Shown here: one piece after another, positions 36,264-48,058 of the stretch
Layout: every line of letters begins with the position of its first letter
Position numbering within the stretch: position 1 is the first letter of the stretch
From: Mycolicibacterium litorale
GTDB lineage: Bacteria > Actinomycetota > Actinomycetes > Mycobacteriales > Mycobacteriaceae
DNA: 64,000 bases
Direction: 5' to 3'
NCBI GenBank assembly: GCA_002007745.1
Contig: CP019882.1
Coordinates: 2,728,001 to 2,792,000 of the forward strand
The notes under the pieces: generated by a model
What the model saw: only the letters and a program-made list of their open reading frames with translations
Databases searched by the model: none
What the model was told of the DNA's origin: nothing
Position numbers and translations under genes: made by a program

Positions 36264-38789
36264 ATGACCGATGTCGTGAACACCGCGCCGGGTGACGTCG
36301 CCGACCCCGAGGGCGGTTCGTCCGCGCGCCCGCACGAGCACAGCCGGACCGGCCTGTCGGCGGACGCCCTGCGTCGGGCGATCAGCGACCATCTGACCTA
36401 CTCGATAGCCAGACCCGCCGCCGCACTGACCGCGGAGCACTACTACCGCGCGCTCGCACTGGCGGTGCGCGACCGGATGCAGCAACGCTGGATGGCCACC
36501 ACCCAGGACTGGCTCGACCTGTCCAACAAGGTGACGTGTTACTTCTCAGCGGAGTTCCTGATGGGTCCGCAGCTCGGCAACAACCTGTTGAACCTCGGTA
36601 TCGAGGCCCAGGCGCGCGAGGCGCTGGCCCAACTGGGCCAGGAACTCGACGAGATCATCGCCTGCGAAGAGGAGCCCGGGCTAGGCAACGGCGGCCTGGG
36701 CCGGCTGGCCGCGTGCTACCTGGATTCGCTGGCCACTTTGGAGCGCCCGTCCATCGGCTACGGGATTCGTTACGAGTTCGGCATTTTCGACCAGGAGATC
36801 CAGAACGGCTGGCAAGTCGAGAAGACCGACAACTGGCTGGTGCGCGGAAACCCCTGGGAGATCGACAAACCGGACGCGAGCTACATCGTCAACTGGGGCG
36901 GCCACACCGAACAGTACGAGGATCTCGCCGGCCACCACCGGGCCAGGTGGATCCCCCAGCAAGTGATCAAGGGCGTGTCCTACGACACCCCCATCCAGGG
37001 TTATGGCGTCAACACCTGCAACACGCTGACCCTATGGAGTGCCCGATCGGTCGAATCGTTCGCGTTGGAAGCCTTCAACACCGGCGACTTCTACAAGGCC
37101 GTCGAGGAGGAGGTTGTCGCCGAGAAGGTATCGAAGGTTCTCTACCCCAACGACGAGCCCGATGCCGGCAAGCGGCTGCGCCTGCAGCAGCAGTACTTCT
37201 TCGTCTCCTGTTCGCTGCAGGACATCCTGCGCATCCACACCGAGCGGGCCGGGCTGCCGCTGGAGGCGCTGCCGCAGAAGTGGGCGATCCAGCTCAACGA
37301 CACCCATCCGTCGATCGCGGTGGCCGAGCTGATGCGCCTGCTCATCGACGAGCATCACCTCGGCTGGGACGAGGCCTGGGCCATCACCCTGGAAACATTC
37401 GGCTACACCAACCACACCCTGCTGCCCGAGGCGCTGGAAACCTGGCCGCTGGGCATCTTCGGCGAATCGCTGCCCCGGCACCTGGAGATCATCTACGAGA
37501 TCAACGAACGCTTCCTCGACGAGGTGCGCGACAAGTTCCCCGGCGACGAGGACCGGCTGCGGCGGATGTCGCTGATCGGCGAGGACGGCGGCAAGAGCGT
37601 GCGGATGGCGCACCTGGCCACGGTAGGCAGCCACGCGGTCAACGGAGTGGCGGCCCTGCACTCCGAATTGCTCAAAGCCAGTGTGCTCAAAGACTTCTAC
37701 GAGATGTGGCCGGAACGCTTCGGTAACGTGACCAACGGCGTCACGCCGCGACGGTTCCTGGCCCTGTCCAATCCGGGACTGCGCACGCTGCTCGACGAGA
37801 CCATCGGAGACGGCTGGCTGACCGACCTCGACCAGCTGCGCGGACTGGAGAACTACGTCGACGACCCGGCCTTCCGGCAGCGCTGGCGAGATGTCAAGCG
37901 GGCCAACAAGAAACGCCTCGCTGAGTTCGTGCACTCCACCACCGGCATCGAGCTGGATCACACCTGGATGTTCGACATCCAGGTTAAGCGCATCCACGAA
38001 TACAAGCGGCAACACCTCAATGTGCTGCACATCATCACCCTGTACAACCGACTCAAGCGCAACCCGAGTTTCGCGATCGCACCCCGTGCCTTCATCTTCG
38101 GCGGCAAGGCCGCGCCCGGCTACTTCATGGCCAAGCGGATCATCCGGTTGATCACCGCCGTCGGCGCCACGGTGAACAACGATCCCGACGTCAACCGGTT
38201 CATGAAAGTGGTGTTCCTGCCCAACTTCAACGTGCAGAACGCCCACCTGATCTATCCGGCTGCCAACCTCTCCGAGCAGATCTCGACGGCAGGTAAAGAG
38301 GCTTCCGGCACCGGCAACATGAAGTTCATGATGAACGGGGCGCTGACGATCGGCACGCTCGACGGTGCCAACGTCGAGATTCGTGAGGAAGCCGGCGCGG
38401 AGAACTTCTTCCTGTTCGGGTTGACCGTCGAAGAGGTGGAGCAGATCCAGGCCGAGGGCTACCGCCCCGCCAGCTACATCGAGCGCGACCCCGAGCTGGC
38501 CGAGGTGCTCGAGTTGATCCTGCAGGGCACCTTCACCCACGGTGACACCGAAGTGCTTCGGCCGGTGGTGGACAACCTGATTCACCACGACCCGTTCCTG
38601 GTACTCGCCGACTACCGTTCCTACGTCGACTGCCAGAGCAGGGTCAGTGCGGCCTGGCTCGACGATGACACCTGGTCGCGGATGTCAATCCACAATGCCG
38701 CCCGCAGTGGCAAGTTCTCCTCCGACCGCGCGATCAGCGAGTACTGCGACGACATCTGGGGCGTATATCCGATGCCGGTGGAGCTGTAG
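36264..38789 (+). CDS. glgP: Glycogen (alpha-glucan) phosphorylase
   Basis: 841 residues, canonical length of the GT35 family. It releases glucose-1-phosphate from glycogen. Landmarks are YFSAEFLMGPQLGNNLLNLG, EEPGLGNGGLGRLAACYLDS, QLNDTHPSIAVAELMR, PLGIFGESLPRHLEIIYEIN, and the PLP-binding region EASGTGNMKFMMNGALTIGT (PLP Lys near 686) followed by DGANVEIREEAG. The insertion pattern is of the bacterial MalP/GlgP type. The start ATG 36264 follows AGGAGAAGGCA. A methyltransferase gene starts 20 bp after its stop and may be co-transcribed. Confidence 0.96.
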   Translation: MTDVVNTAPGDVADPEGGSSARPHEHSRTGLSADALRRAISDHLTYSIARPAAALTAEHYYRALALAVRDRMQQRWMATTQDWLDLSNKVTCYFSAEFLMGPQLGNNLLNLGIEAQAREALAQLGQELDEIIACEEEPGLGNGGLGRLAACYLDSLATLERPSIGYGIRYEFGIFDQEIQNGWQVEKTDNWLVRGNPWEIDKPDASYIVNWGGHTEQYEDLAGHHRARWIPQQVIKGVSYDTPIQGYGVNTCNTLTLWSARSVESFALEAFNTGDFYKAVEEEVVAEKVSKVLYPNDEPDAGKRLRLQQQYFFVSCSLQDILRIHTERAGLPLEALPQKWAIQLNDTHPSIAVAELMRLLIDEHHLGWDEAWAITLETFGYTNHTLLPEALETWPLGIFGESLPRHLEIIYEINERFLDEVRDKFPGDEDRLRRMSLIGEDGGKSVRMAHLATVGSHAVNGVAALHSELLKASVLKDFYEMWPERFGNVTNGVTPRRFLALSNPGLRTLLDETIGDGWLTDLDQLRGLENYVDDPAFRQRWRDVKRANKKRLAEFVHSTTGIELDHTWMFDIQVKRIHEYKRQHLNVLHIITLYNRLKRNPSFAIAPRAFIFGGKAAPGYFMAKRIIRLITAVGATVNNDPDVNRFMKVVFLPNFNVQNAHLIYPAANLSEQISTAGKEASGTGNMKFMMNGALTIGTLDGANVEIREEAGAENFFLFGLTVEEVEQIQAEGYRPASYIERDPELAEVLELILQGTFTHGDTEVLRPVVDNLIHHDPFLVLADYRSYVDCQSRVSAAWLDDDTWSRMSIHNAARSGKFSSDRAISEYCDDIWGVYPMPVEL

Positions 38790-38808
38790 AACGGGCAGAC
38801 TCTCCGGT

Positions 38809-39633
38809 GTGGACGAACACCGAGAGCTGAACCGAGCGTGGTGGGACGAGCGGGCGCCGGCGCACGCCGCCTCGAGCGACTACGCGGTGCGCCGGCTCGT
38901 CGATGATCCGGCCGGATTGTCTCAGGTGGTGCAGTTCGACCTCCCCCGGCTCGGTGACGTGGCGGGTCTGCGCGGCGTCCATCTGCAGTGCCACATCGGC
39001 ACCGACACCCTGTCGCTGGCCCGGCTCGGCGCGCACATGACCGGTGTGGACTTCTCTCCGGCTGCCGTGGCGATCGCCCGGGATATCGCCGTGCGGGCCG
39101 GCCTCGACATCGACTACGTCGAGTCCGAGGTGTACTCGGCCCCGGACGCGTTGGGCGTCGGCGGTTTCGACCTGGTGTACACCGGTGTGGGAGCACTGAT
39201 CTGGCTGCCCGATATAGACCGTTGGGCGCAAGTGGTCGCGGCGTTGTTGCGCCCCGGCGGGCGGCTGTTCGTGCGTGACGGCCATCCGGTGTTGTGGGCG
39301 GTCGACGAGGAGCGCCTGGACGCGATCGCGCTGCGATACCCGTACTTCGAGCACACCGAGCCGCAGTGCTTCGACGGCTCCGGCACCTACGTGGACACCG
39401 ATGTGGACTTCGCCACCACCGCCACCCGGGAATGGAACCACGGCCTCGGCGAGATCGTCACCGCCCTGCTCGCTGCCGGGCTGCGACTGACCATGCTCGT
39501 CGAACACGACTCGGTGCCCTGGGATGCACTGCCGGGACGCATGCACAACGTCGACGGCGAGTGGCACCTGACCGAACACCCCGAGCGGCTCCCGTTGAGC
39601 TACACGCTGCAGGCCGTCAAACCGGCTCAGTAG
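38809..39633 (+). CDS. SAM-dependent methyltransferase
   Basis: 274 residues with a class I methyltransferase Rossmann fold: motif I LQCHIGTDTLSLARLGAHMTG (read as LQCHIGTDTLSLARLG followed by VDFSPAAVAIAR, the acidic motif II), and FDLVYTGVGALIWLPD as motif IV. A short N-terminal cap (ELNRAWWDERAPAHA) is typical of actinobacterial small-molecule methyltransferases. Substrate unknown. GTG 38809 is the likely start, 20 bp after glgP. The 3' end overlaps the convergent CitE-like gene by 7 bp. Confidence 0.85.
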   Translation: MDEHRELNRAWWDERAPAHAASSDYAVRRLVDDPAGLSQVVQFDLPRLGDVAGLRGVHLQCHIGTDTLSLARLGAHMTGVDFSPAAVAIARDIAVRAGLDIDYVESEVYSAPDALGVGGFDLVYTGVGALIWLPDIDRWAQVVAALLRPGGRLFVRDGHPVLWAVDEERLDAIALRYPYFEHTEPQCFDGSGTYVDTDVDFATTATREWNHGLGEIVTALLAAGLRLTMLVEHDSVPWDALPGRMHNVDGEWHLTEHPERLPLSYTLQAVKPAQ

Positions 39634-40553
39634 TGGTAGGTGTCCGACGGCGCCGTCACGTGCACGGCCTGGTCGTCGAACTCTGAGACCTCGATACCGT
39701 AGGCGCGGGCCAGGTCCAAGATCTTGTTCGCCCGCGCGATGCGGGGTAGGTCCGACCCGTTGCGGATCTCTCCACCGTCGCGCTCGAACTCGGCGAAAAA
39801 CTCCTTGGCCCAAGCGATTTCCTCTTGAGAAGGGGACAATCCCTCGTTGACCGTCGGGCATTGGTCGGGTGTCAGGCAGATCTTGCCCGTCATGCCGAAC
39901 TCCGCTGACACCGCGGTGGCCTCGCTGAGTTTCAGCGCGCTGGAGCCCACTGTCGGGCCGTCGACCGCTCCCGGCAGGTGGGCGGCTTTGGCCGCGATCG
40001 TGAAACGCGAGCGGGCGTAGGCCAGGGTCGCCGGATTCTCGCCGAAACCGGTGTCCCGGCGGAAGTCGCCGATCCCGAACGCCAGCCGGAAGGTGCCTTT
40101 CGCGGCGGCGATCTCGGTGATCCGCTCCAGCCCGCGGGCAGTCTCCACCAACGCCACGATCGGGACATTCGGCAACCGCTTGGCCGTCTCGGTGACATGG
40201 TCGACGGACTCCACCATCGCCAGCATCACCCCACCCACCGACGTGCCGGACAGCGTCGCCAGATCGTCGGCCCACCACGGCGTGCCGAAGCCGTTGACCC
40301 GCACCCAGTCGGTGTTGCCCGCGGCCAGCCAGCGCACGACGTTGTCCCGCGCGGCGGACTTGTCCTTGGGCGCCACCGCGTCCTCGATGTCGAGCACCAC
40401 GATGTCAGCCCGGGAGCGCGCGGCTGCGCCGAACTTGTCCTGTTGCGCCCCGTTGACCAGCAGCCAGCTGCGGGCCAGTACCGGGTCGATCCGGAATCCC
40501 ACGTCGTGAGGATCGTGATTGGTGTCCCACCCGGTGGTGGTTTGGTCGTACAT
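39627..40553 (-). CDS. HpcH/HpaI aldolase, citrate-lyase beta-subunit (CitE)-like
   Basis: 308 residues of the CitE-like TIM barrel: RSWLLVNGAQQDKF, SRADIVVLDIEDAVAPKDK, VRVNGFGTPWW, VMLAMVESVDHVTET, VALVETARGLERITEIA (catalytic/metal Glu) and FRLAFGIGDFRRDTGF (Asp). Such proteins cleave (3S)-citramalyl-, malyl- or related CoA esters without the other citrate lyase subunits. Nothing in the neighbourhood fixes the substrate. ATG 40553 is chosen over longer upstream frames. Convergent with the methyltransferase. Confidence 0.85.
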   Translation of the reverse strand: MYDQTTTGWDTNHDPHDVGFRIDPVLARSWLLVNGAQQDKFGAAARSRADIVVLDIEDAVAPKDKSAARDNVVRWLAAGNTDWVRVNGFGTPWWADDLATLSGTSVGGVMLAMVESVDHVTETAKRLPNVPIVALVETARGLERITEIAAAKGTFRLAFGIGDFRRDTGFGENPATLAYARSRFTIAAKAAHLPGAVDGPTVGSSALKLSEATAVSAEFGMTGKICLTPDQCPTVNEGLSPSQEEIAWAKEFFAEFERDGGEIRNGSDLPRIARANKILDLARAYGIEVSEFDDQAVHVTAPSDTYHY

Positions 40554-40633
40554 CGCCTGCCCTGGTGCCTTCCGTCCCGCGCATTCGCAGCTACATAGTC
40601 CCATCGCCGCAGGCCTGGGCGGCAACCAGGTCC

Positions 40634-40825
40634 TCAGCCGCCCGGCGGCGACCAGTGCAGCACCTTCATCGCCGTCATCTCGTCGAGCAGCTCGGGCCCG
40701 AATCCGTATCCCGTGCCGCTGGCCCGCCGGGGCTGCGATGCCCCGCCGGGGGCGCCGCCGAAGGCGGCGTTGATCTTGACGGTGCCGACCGGCAGGCGCC
40801 GCCATGCTTCCTGAGCCCGTCCCAT
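40634..40825 (-). pseudogene. C-terminal fragment of an aldehyde dehydrogenase
   Basis: Only the last about 63 residues of an ALDH remain: LPVGTVKINAAFGGAPGGA, SQPRRASGTGYGFGPELLDE and MTAMKVLHWS, which match the ALDH C-terminal strand (VGTVKIN...GGxxxSGxGxGxGPELLDEMTxxKVVHW). The about 430 residues that would carry the NAD-binding and catalytic parts are absent; the next 50 bp lead directly into the divergent membrane protein gene. A broken remnant, not an intact small gene. Confidence 0.7.
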
Positions 40826-40882
40826 ACGTCCGCAACCCGTGCGCGGGGTAGGTTGTTGTGCTCACCGGATTGAGGAGTGTGT

Positions 40883-41890
40883 GTGGCCCAACCTGCGGCG
40901 ACGGAAACCCCGGACCGTTCCCAGTGGCTGCAGCGTATTCCGTTGGAAATCCGCAAGGCGGCGACGGTGATTGTCATCGCCATCGTGATGACCTCGACGT
41001 TCGCCGCTGCCTACACCGTCGCCCTGGGGCGTCCGTTCCCGCGCAACCTACCCGTCGGGGTGGTCGGCTCGGTGGCCGCCACGCAGTCCCTCGTCAACGC
41101 TCTGCAGAGCCGGCCCAGCGAGTTCGACGTGCATCAGTATCCCAGCCGGGAGGCGGCCATCGCCGCGATCAACCAGCAGCGCATCACCGCGGTCATCGAT
41201 GCCACCGCGGTGCCGCCGCAGCTGCTGCTGTCCAGCGCCAGCGACCCGTCGGGCTCGCGGGCGCTGGCCCAGCTGGACCAGACCCAGCCGGGACAGTTCG
41301 TCCTGCCGATCGTCGATCTACACCCGCTGCCGCCGTCCGACCCGGCCGGCCTGGCCACGTTCTACCTGGTCATCGCGGCCACGATCCTCGGCTTCATCAC
41401 GATGTTCCAGTTGCGTGCCAACGTCAAAACGCTCACCCTGCGCCGCTGGCTGGGGTGTCTGGCAGTACTGGCCATCGTCGGCGGCGCCACACTATCCTTG
41501 GTCACCGGACCGGCGTTGAAGGCGTTGACCACGCCCTTCCCGGAGCTGTGGCTACTGACCTCCCTGCAGATCGCGGTCGCAGCGGCGTTCAACTCGACCA
41601 TGCTGGTGCTGATCCATCGGTGGGCGATCATCCCCACCTGGGTGGTGTTCATCCTGCTGGGCAACACCTCGTCGGGCGGAGCGGTGTCGGCGTCGCTGCT
41701 GCCCCAACCGTTCGCCTTCCTCAACCACGCGCTGCCCAGCGGTGCGACCGTGTCGGCGATCCACGCGGCGACATACTTCCCGCAGAGCCAGCGGCTGCTG
41801 CCGGTGATCGTGCTCGTCGGCTGGCTGGTGACCTCGCTGATCGCGCTGGTCATCTCCTCGCGGGTATTGAACCGCTCGCCGGCCGCGTGA
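40883..41890 (+). CDS. Polytopic membrane protein with large extracytoplasmic loop
   Basis: About 335 residues. TM1 (ATVIVIAIVMTSTFAAAYTVAL) is followed by an extracytoplasmic domain of about 120 residues (NLPVGVVGSVAATQSLVNAL, QYPSREAAIAAINQQRITAVIDA), then five more membrane spans near 180-325. This plan (one TM, a soluble loop containing a small Rossmann-like segment, then five TMs) resembles ABC-2/YhgE-Pip-type (DUF3533-like) permease or phage-infection-protein relatives. No ATPase gene adjoins it. GTG 40883 has GAGGAG 5 nt upstream; the GTG at 40877 overlaps that site. Confidence 0.75.
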   Translation: MAQPAATETPDRSQWLQRIPLEIRKAATVIVIAIVMTSTFAAAYTVALGRPFPRNLPVGVVGSVAATQSLVNALQSRPSEFDVHQYPSREAAIAAINQQRITAVIDATAVPPQLLLSSASDPSGSRALAQLDQTQPGQFVLPIVDLHPLPPSDPAGLATFYLVIAATILGFITMFQLRANVKTLTLRRWLGCLAVLAIVGGATLSLVTGPALKALTTPFPELWLLTSLQIAVAAAFNSTMLVLIHRWAIIPTWVVFILLGNTSSGGAVSASLLPQPFAFLNHALPSGATVSAIHAATYFPQSQRLLPVIVLVGWLVTSLIALVISSRVLNRSPAA

Positions 41891-41907
41891 CGCTTTAGGC
41901 TGGGCAG

Positions 41908-42888
41908 ATGATTCCCGCCGGTCGCATCACCTCAATCTGGCGCTACCCGGTGAAGTCCATGCTCGGTGAGCGGCTCCCCGAAGCCCAGATCGGCGAGCTC
42001 GGCCTCCACGCCGACCGGACCTGGGCGGTCCGCGACACCGAAACCGACGTCACCACGAGCGCCAAGCGGCTACCCGGTCTGCTGTGGTGCACGGCGCGCT
42101 ATGCCCAGAATCCTCCGCCGGAGGCCGGGCCCGGTCACGCGCCGGAAGTCATCATCGGGTTTCCAGACGGCACCGAAGTCAGTAGTTCCGATCCTGCTGT
42201 GCACCAACAGTTGTCGCGCTACCTCGACCACTCCGTCGAACTGCGGGCGCTGCCACCGATCGACCAGCGCGAACAGTACCGCGCGCCGATGGCGACCAAG
42301 ACCGACCTCCGCGCCATCTTCGGTCTCGATGACGATGAACCGCTGCCCGACCTGTCCATGTTCCCGGTCCGAAAGCTGGCCGAGATCAGCCGATACGCCA
42401 CGCCCGTCGGCAGCTATGTCGATGCCTACCCGGTGCACATCGTCACCGAGCAGAGCCTGGCCACCATGGCAGGCTTGGCGCCGGGCTCCGATTTCGACAT
42501 CCGCCGCTTTCGCCCCACCATCGTCGTCGACTCCCCCAGTGAATCCGCCCATCCAGAATGGGACTGGTGCGGCGGCACCGTGCACGCGCCGGACGCCGAA
42601 CTGCAACCACTGATCCCCACCATCCGGTGCGTCATGCCATCGCATGAACAACCGGAACTGAAGCGGGACCGGGAGATCACCCGAACCATCGCCGCCCATT
42701 CGCGCCGTTGTCTGGGTGTCTACGGCAACGTCATCCGATCCGGCCGGATCGCCGAAGGCGATGTGCTGCAACTGGATCCGCCGAATCGGACGCCCATCGC
42801 CGCCACTGCCGACTCTGGCGCGATCAAAGTCAAGCGGGCGGTGATGCGGGCCGTCTCGGCCGCCATGCCGACCGGGAAACGGAGCTGA
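41908..42888 (+). CDS. MOSC-domain protein (MOSC N-terminal beta-barrel plus MOSC)
   Basis: 326 residues. The N-terminal beta-barrel (ITSIWRYPVKSMLGERLPEA, DRTWAVRDTETD) is joined to a MOSC domain (DFDIRRFRPTIVVD; RCVMPSHEQPEL; RRCLGVYGNVIRSGRIAEGDVLQL). The Cys expected to bind molybdenum cofactor or sulfur is present in RRCLGVYGN. Members carry sulfur or bind Mo cofactor, as in mARC or the C-terminus of Mo-cofactor sulfurase; a reductase partner is not adjacent. Its stop is 1 bp before the next ATG. Confidence 0.88.
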   Translation: MIPAGRITSIWRYPVKSMLGERLPEAQIGELGLHADRTWAVRDTETDVTTSAKRLPGLLWCTARYAQNPPPEAGPGHAPEVIIGFPDGTEVSSSDPAVHQQLSRYLDHSVELRALPPIDQREQYRAPMATKTDLRAIFGLDDDEPLPDLSMFPVRKLAEISRYATPVGSYVDAYPVHIVTEQSLATMAGLAPGSDFDIRRFRPTIVVDSPSESAHPEWDWCGGTVHAPDAELQPLIPTIRCVMPSHEQPELKRDREITRTIAAHSRRCLGVYGNVIRSGRIAEGDVLQLDPPNRTPIAATADSGAIKVKRAVMRAVSAAMPTGKRS

Positions 42889-42889
42889 C

Positions 42890-43075
42890 ATGCGCCACGC
42901 CGTCGGAGCCCTCGGTGTGCTGGTCGCGCTCTTCGGGTTGCTGTTCACCCTGCAGGGTTTCGGAGCGGTTCAGGGCAGCCCGATGAGCAATACCACCACG
43001 TGGTCGGTGCTCGGCCCGATCGTCGTCCTGGTCGGTCTCGGCCTCGCGGTGGCCGCCTGGCGCCCTCGTCGTTAG
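42890..43075 (+). CDS. Small two-span membrane protein
   Basis: 61 residues with two predicted membrane helices (GALGVLVALFGLLFTLQGFG and WSVLGPIVVLVGLGLAVAAW) connected by a short loop containing NTTT, and a basic C-terminus. The ATG follows the MOSC stop by one base, so it is translationally linked. No family is recognised; two-TM proteins of this size often assemble with larger membrane complexes. Confidence 0.7.
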   Translation: MRHAVGALGVLVALFGLLFTLQGFGAVQGSPMSNTTTWSVLGPIVVLVGLGLAVAAWRPRR

Positions 43076-43080
43076 GCCCG

Positions 43081-43224
43081 CTAGACGGAGTAGATCCAGT
43101 ACAGCACCAAGATGATCGCCGCGATCACATAGGTGCTCCAGAGCACGATGATGGTGGTGCGTCGCGACTCGAACGGGGACATCGACTGGGGAGGAGCCGG
43201 ATTGTCGGCGGGGTCGGTGGTCAT
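43081..43224 (-). CDS. Tiny single-span membrane protein, 47 residues
   Basis: An ORF of 47 codons from ATG 43224 to TAG at 43081, with a Pro-rich N-terminus (TTDPADNPAPPQSMSPFESRR) and one membrane helix (IIVLWSTYVIAAIILVLYW). The regular composition, the clear N-in topology (RR before the span) and the fit between two neighbours support a real small gene. It is convergent with the 61-residue membrane protein, 5 bp between stops. No name recognised. Confidence 0.6.
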   Translation of the reverse strand: MTTDPADNPAPPQSMSPFESRRTTIIVLWSTYVIAAIILVLYWIYSV

Positions 43225-43278
43225 CGGCGCGCTTGTACCCAGTGCGGCGGGTCGCCAAACCGGTTTCCCGGAGTTTTT

Positions 43279-44241
43279 CTACAGCAGTTGCGCGACGGCC
43301 TGTAGCCGCCGGCGCCACCACGCGAGCTGTTCGGCGTCGGCGGGAGTGAACCGGGCGACCTGAGCGGCGTCGGGTGCCGGCGCCATCGGGGCCACCGGCA
43401 GCAGGCCGTCGCCTGGAACGAGCGAGCGAGCCGCCGACACCACATCACCGGCCAGTCCCGCGACCGCGCCGAGCCCGCAGGCGAAGGGCAGGTCGGGCAA
43501 TACGCCGGCCAGTGCCAGTCCGCCGGCCATCCCGATGCTGGTCTGTGGCGCAGCGCAGACCACGCAGGGCAACCCGGAGGTCTCGGCGACGCGCAGGGCG
43601 CGCCGAACGCCGCCGAGCGGGCCGACGGACAGTACCGCCACATCGGCTGCCTCGGGCAGCGTTCGCCAACTCGGGTCACTGTTGGTCAGCATCGCCACGT
43701 CGGCGGCGATGCGGACATCGACCCGGCGACGGACGGCTGCGAGGTCAGCCGGTTCGGCGCAGGGCTGCTCGACGTATTCCAGGCCGCCGGCGGCTCGGTC
43801 GAGAACCGGGATGGCCGCCGCTGCGGTCGAGACATCCCACAGTCCGCCGGCGATGCCGCGGATCGACCCGTCCGGGCCGAGGGCGTCGCGCACGGCTTCG
43901 AGCCGAGCGAGATCCGCGGCCGAGTCACCGGAGAGCCGGACATCGGCGGCGCGGCAGCCGCTGTCGGCGGTGATCGCCCGAGCGATCGAGGCGGCGACCG
44001 GCGGAACTGCGACGGCCACCGGCACTCGCCCCCGCACCGGATCGGGCCAGCCGACCGTGCCGCCCTCGATGGCCGAGGTCAACCAGCGCACCGCCACCGG
44101 ATCGGAACTCCCGCGGGGCGGGCTGAACTCCCCCCAGCCCTGGGGACCCTCGATCAGCATGCCCTCGCAGCCGTCGGTGAACCCGGCGCGGGGCCCGATG
44201 GCGAAGACCGGCGCGTTCTCGAAGTCGATCAGTGCTTTCAC
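43279..44241 (-). CDS. MenC-like enolase-superfamily protein lacking catalytic lysines
   Basis: 320 residues resembling o-succinylbenzoate synthase (MenC): MLIEGPQGWGEFSPP, VPVAVAVPPV, LEYVEQPCAEPADLAAVRRRVD, VAVLSVGPLGGVRRAL, GMAGGLALAGVLPDLPFACGLG. But the catalytic set is not kept. The KxK acid/base motif reads ADVRL, the metal Asp region VDANGG reads IAGGLW, the ADES motif reads ADVA, and the second Lys (AVLKV) is Ser (AVLSV); only the Glu of EQP and the Asp of AAD remain. OSBS activity is therefore unlikely. GTG 44241 lies 10 bp after the MTHFR stop, so the two form one operon. A separate true menC would be expected elsewhere. Confidence 0.75.
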   Translation of the reverse strand: MKALIDFENAPVFAIGPRAGFTDGCEGMLIEGPQGWGEFSPPRGSSDPVAVRWLTSAIEGGTVGWPDPVRGRVPVAVAVPPVAASIARAITADSGCRAADVRLSGDSAADLARLEAVRDALGPDGSIRGIAGGLWDVSTAAAAIPVLDRAAGGLEYVEQPCAEPADLAAVRRRVDVRIAADVAMLTNSDPSWRTLPEAADVAVLSVGPLGGVRRALRVAETSGLPCVVCAAPQTSIGMAGGLALAGVLPDLPFACGLGAVAGLAGDVVSAARSLVPGDGLLPVAPMAPAPDAAQVARFTPADAEQLAWWRRRLQAVAQLL

Positions 44242-44251
44242 GGCGCCGACG

Positions 44252-45151
44252 CTACGAGGCCGAACCCGCCGGCGACCAGTAGTCGAGCATCTCGGCGAAG
44301 CTGTCGAACGCCGGACGGGACATCCCGTAGGTGGCCTCGAAGTGGATGCTCAACGGGAAGCCCAGCTCGGCGACGCCGTCGACCACTCTCTTGTACAGGT
44401 CGACCAGCAGGCGACGCTTGACGTCAGGCTCGCTGCCGGCCAGCGTTCGCACGAACTCCTGCTCGGGGTCGACGGCCGGATTCCCGGGATCCTGGATGAG
44501 CCAGTTGATCAGGCCCACCCGGGTCTCCACCTTGGGCACGAACCCGAAGGACAGCAGGATCTCCGGGCGGTAATCGGTGTCCCGGGCGAGCTCGGTCAGG
44601 AAGCCGACGATCGCGTCGGAGTACAGCAGCTGGGTCATGCCGTAGGTAGCGCCACGACCACACTTGAAGCCGAACCGGCCGGCTTCCCCGACTCGGGTCG
44701 GAATCAGGATCGCACCCCGGTTGGGGACCAGATCCCGGTAGATCTCGAGGGCATCGGTCGGTGCCACGCCCGCGCCCTCGCCGTCACTCATCGTGCGCGG
44801 GACGCCGACGAAGGCGATGCCCTCCATCCCGGCGTCGAGCAACTGGGTCAGTCTGCCGCGTAGCTGTGGCTCGTCCATGAATGCGGTGACCTGTGTGCAC
44901 AGGCCCCGCACGCCGGGGAGTTCGGGCGCGATGCGCAGCCAGTAGTCGAGCACATCCAGTTTGGGTTTCATCTCGATCGGGCGATCGTCGTCCTCGACGA
45001 TCATGCCCGGAATCATCACGTGTCCGATCCGGCCGTCCAGGCCCGTCTCGGCGGAAAGCCGCACGACCTTGCGGGCTTCCTCGAGGATCTCCTCCGGGCT
45101 GCGGTCGGTGTTGGGCGGCACGAGTTCGAGCGCGACGGTGTTGAGGGGCAC
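44252..45151 (-). CDS. Methylenetetrahydrofolate reductase-like protein (actinobacterial type)
   Basis: 299 residues with an MTHFR-type TIM barrel: VALELVPPNTDRSPEEILEE, HVMIPGMIVEDDDRPIEMKP, GLCTQVTAFMDEPQLRGRL, IAFVGVPRTMSDGEG, GAILIPTRVGEAGRF. The sequence is far from E. coli MetF and matches the divergent mycobacterial MTHFR-like group (Rv2172c type, as I recall) rather than FAD-dependent MetF. It would reduce methylene-THF to methyl-THF for methionine synthesis. GTG 45151, with AGGAGAA 6 nt upstream. Divergent from furA; followed 10 bp later by the MenC-like gene. Confidence 0.78.
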   Translation of the reverse strand: MPLNTVALELVPPNTDRSPEEILEEARKVVRLSAETGLDGRIGHVMIPGMIVEDDDRPIEMKPKLDVLDYWLRIAPELPGVRGLCTQVTAFMDEPQLRGRLTQLLDAGMEGIAFVGVPRTMSDGEGAGVAPTDALEIYRDLVPNRGAILIPTRVGEAGRFGFKCGRGATYGMTQLLYSDAIVGFLTELARDTDYRPEILLSFGFVPKVETRVGLINWLIQDPGNPAVDPEQEFVRTLAGSEPDVKRRLLVDLYKRVVDGVAELGFPLSIHFEATYGMSRPAFDSFAEMLDYWSPAGSAS

Positions 45152-45245
45152 GGAACTTCTCCTGATGAGGTGACTGGTTCCCCCGGGGCGCAGGCCGGCG
45201 ATGGCCCTGAACGCGGTCCGCCGAGAGCATCACCATACCGATTGA

Positions 45246-48046
<2,801 letters not shown>

Positions 48047-48058
48047 CCTCTGGATAAG

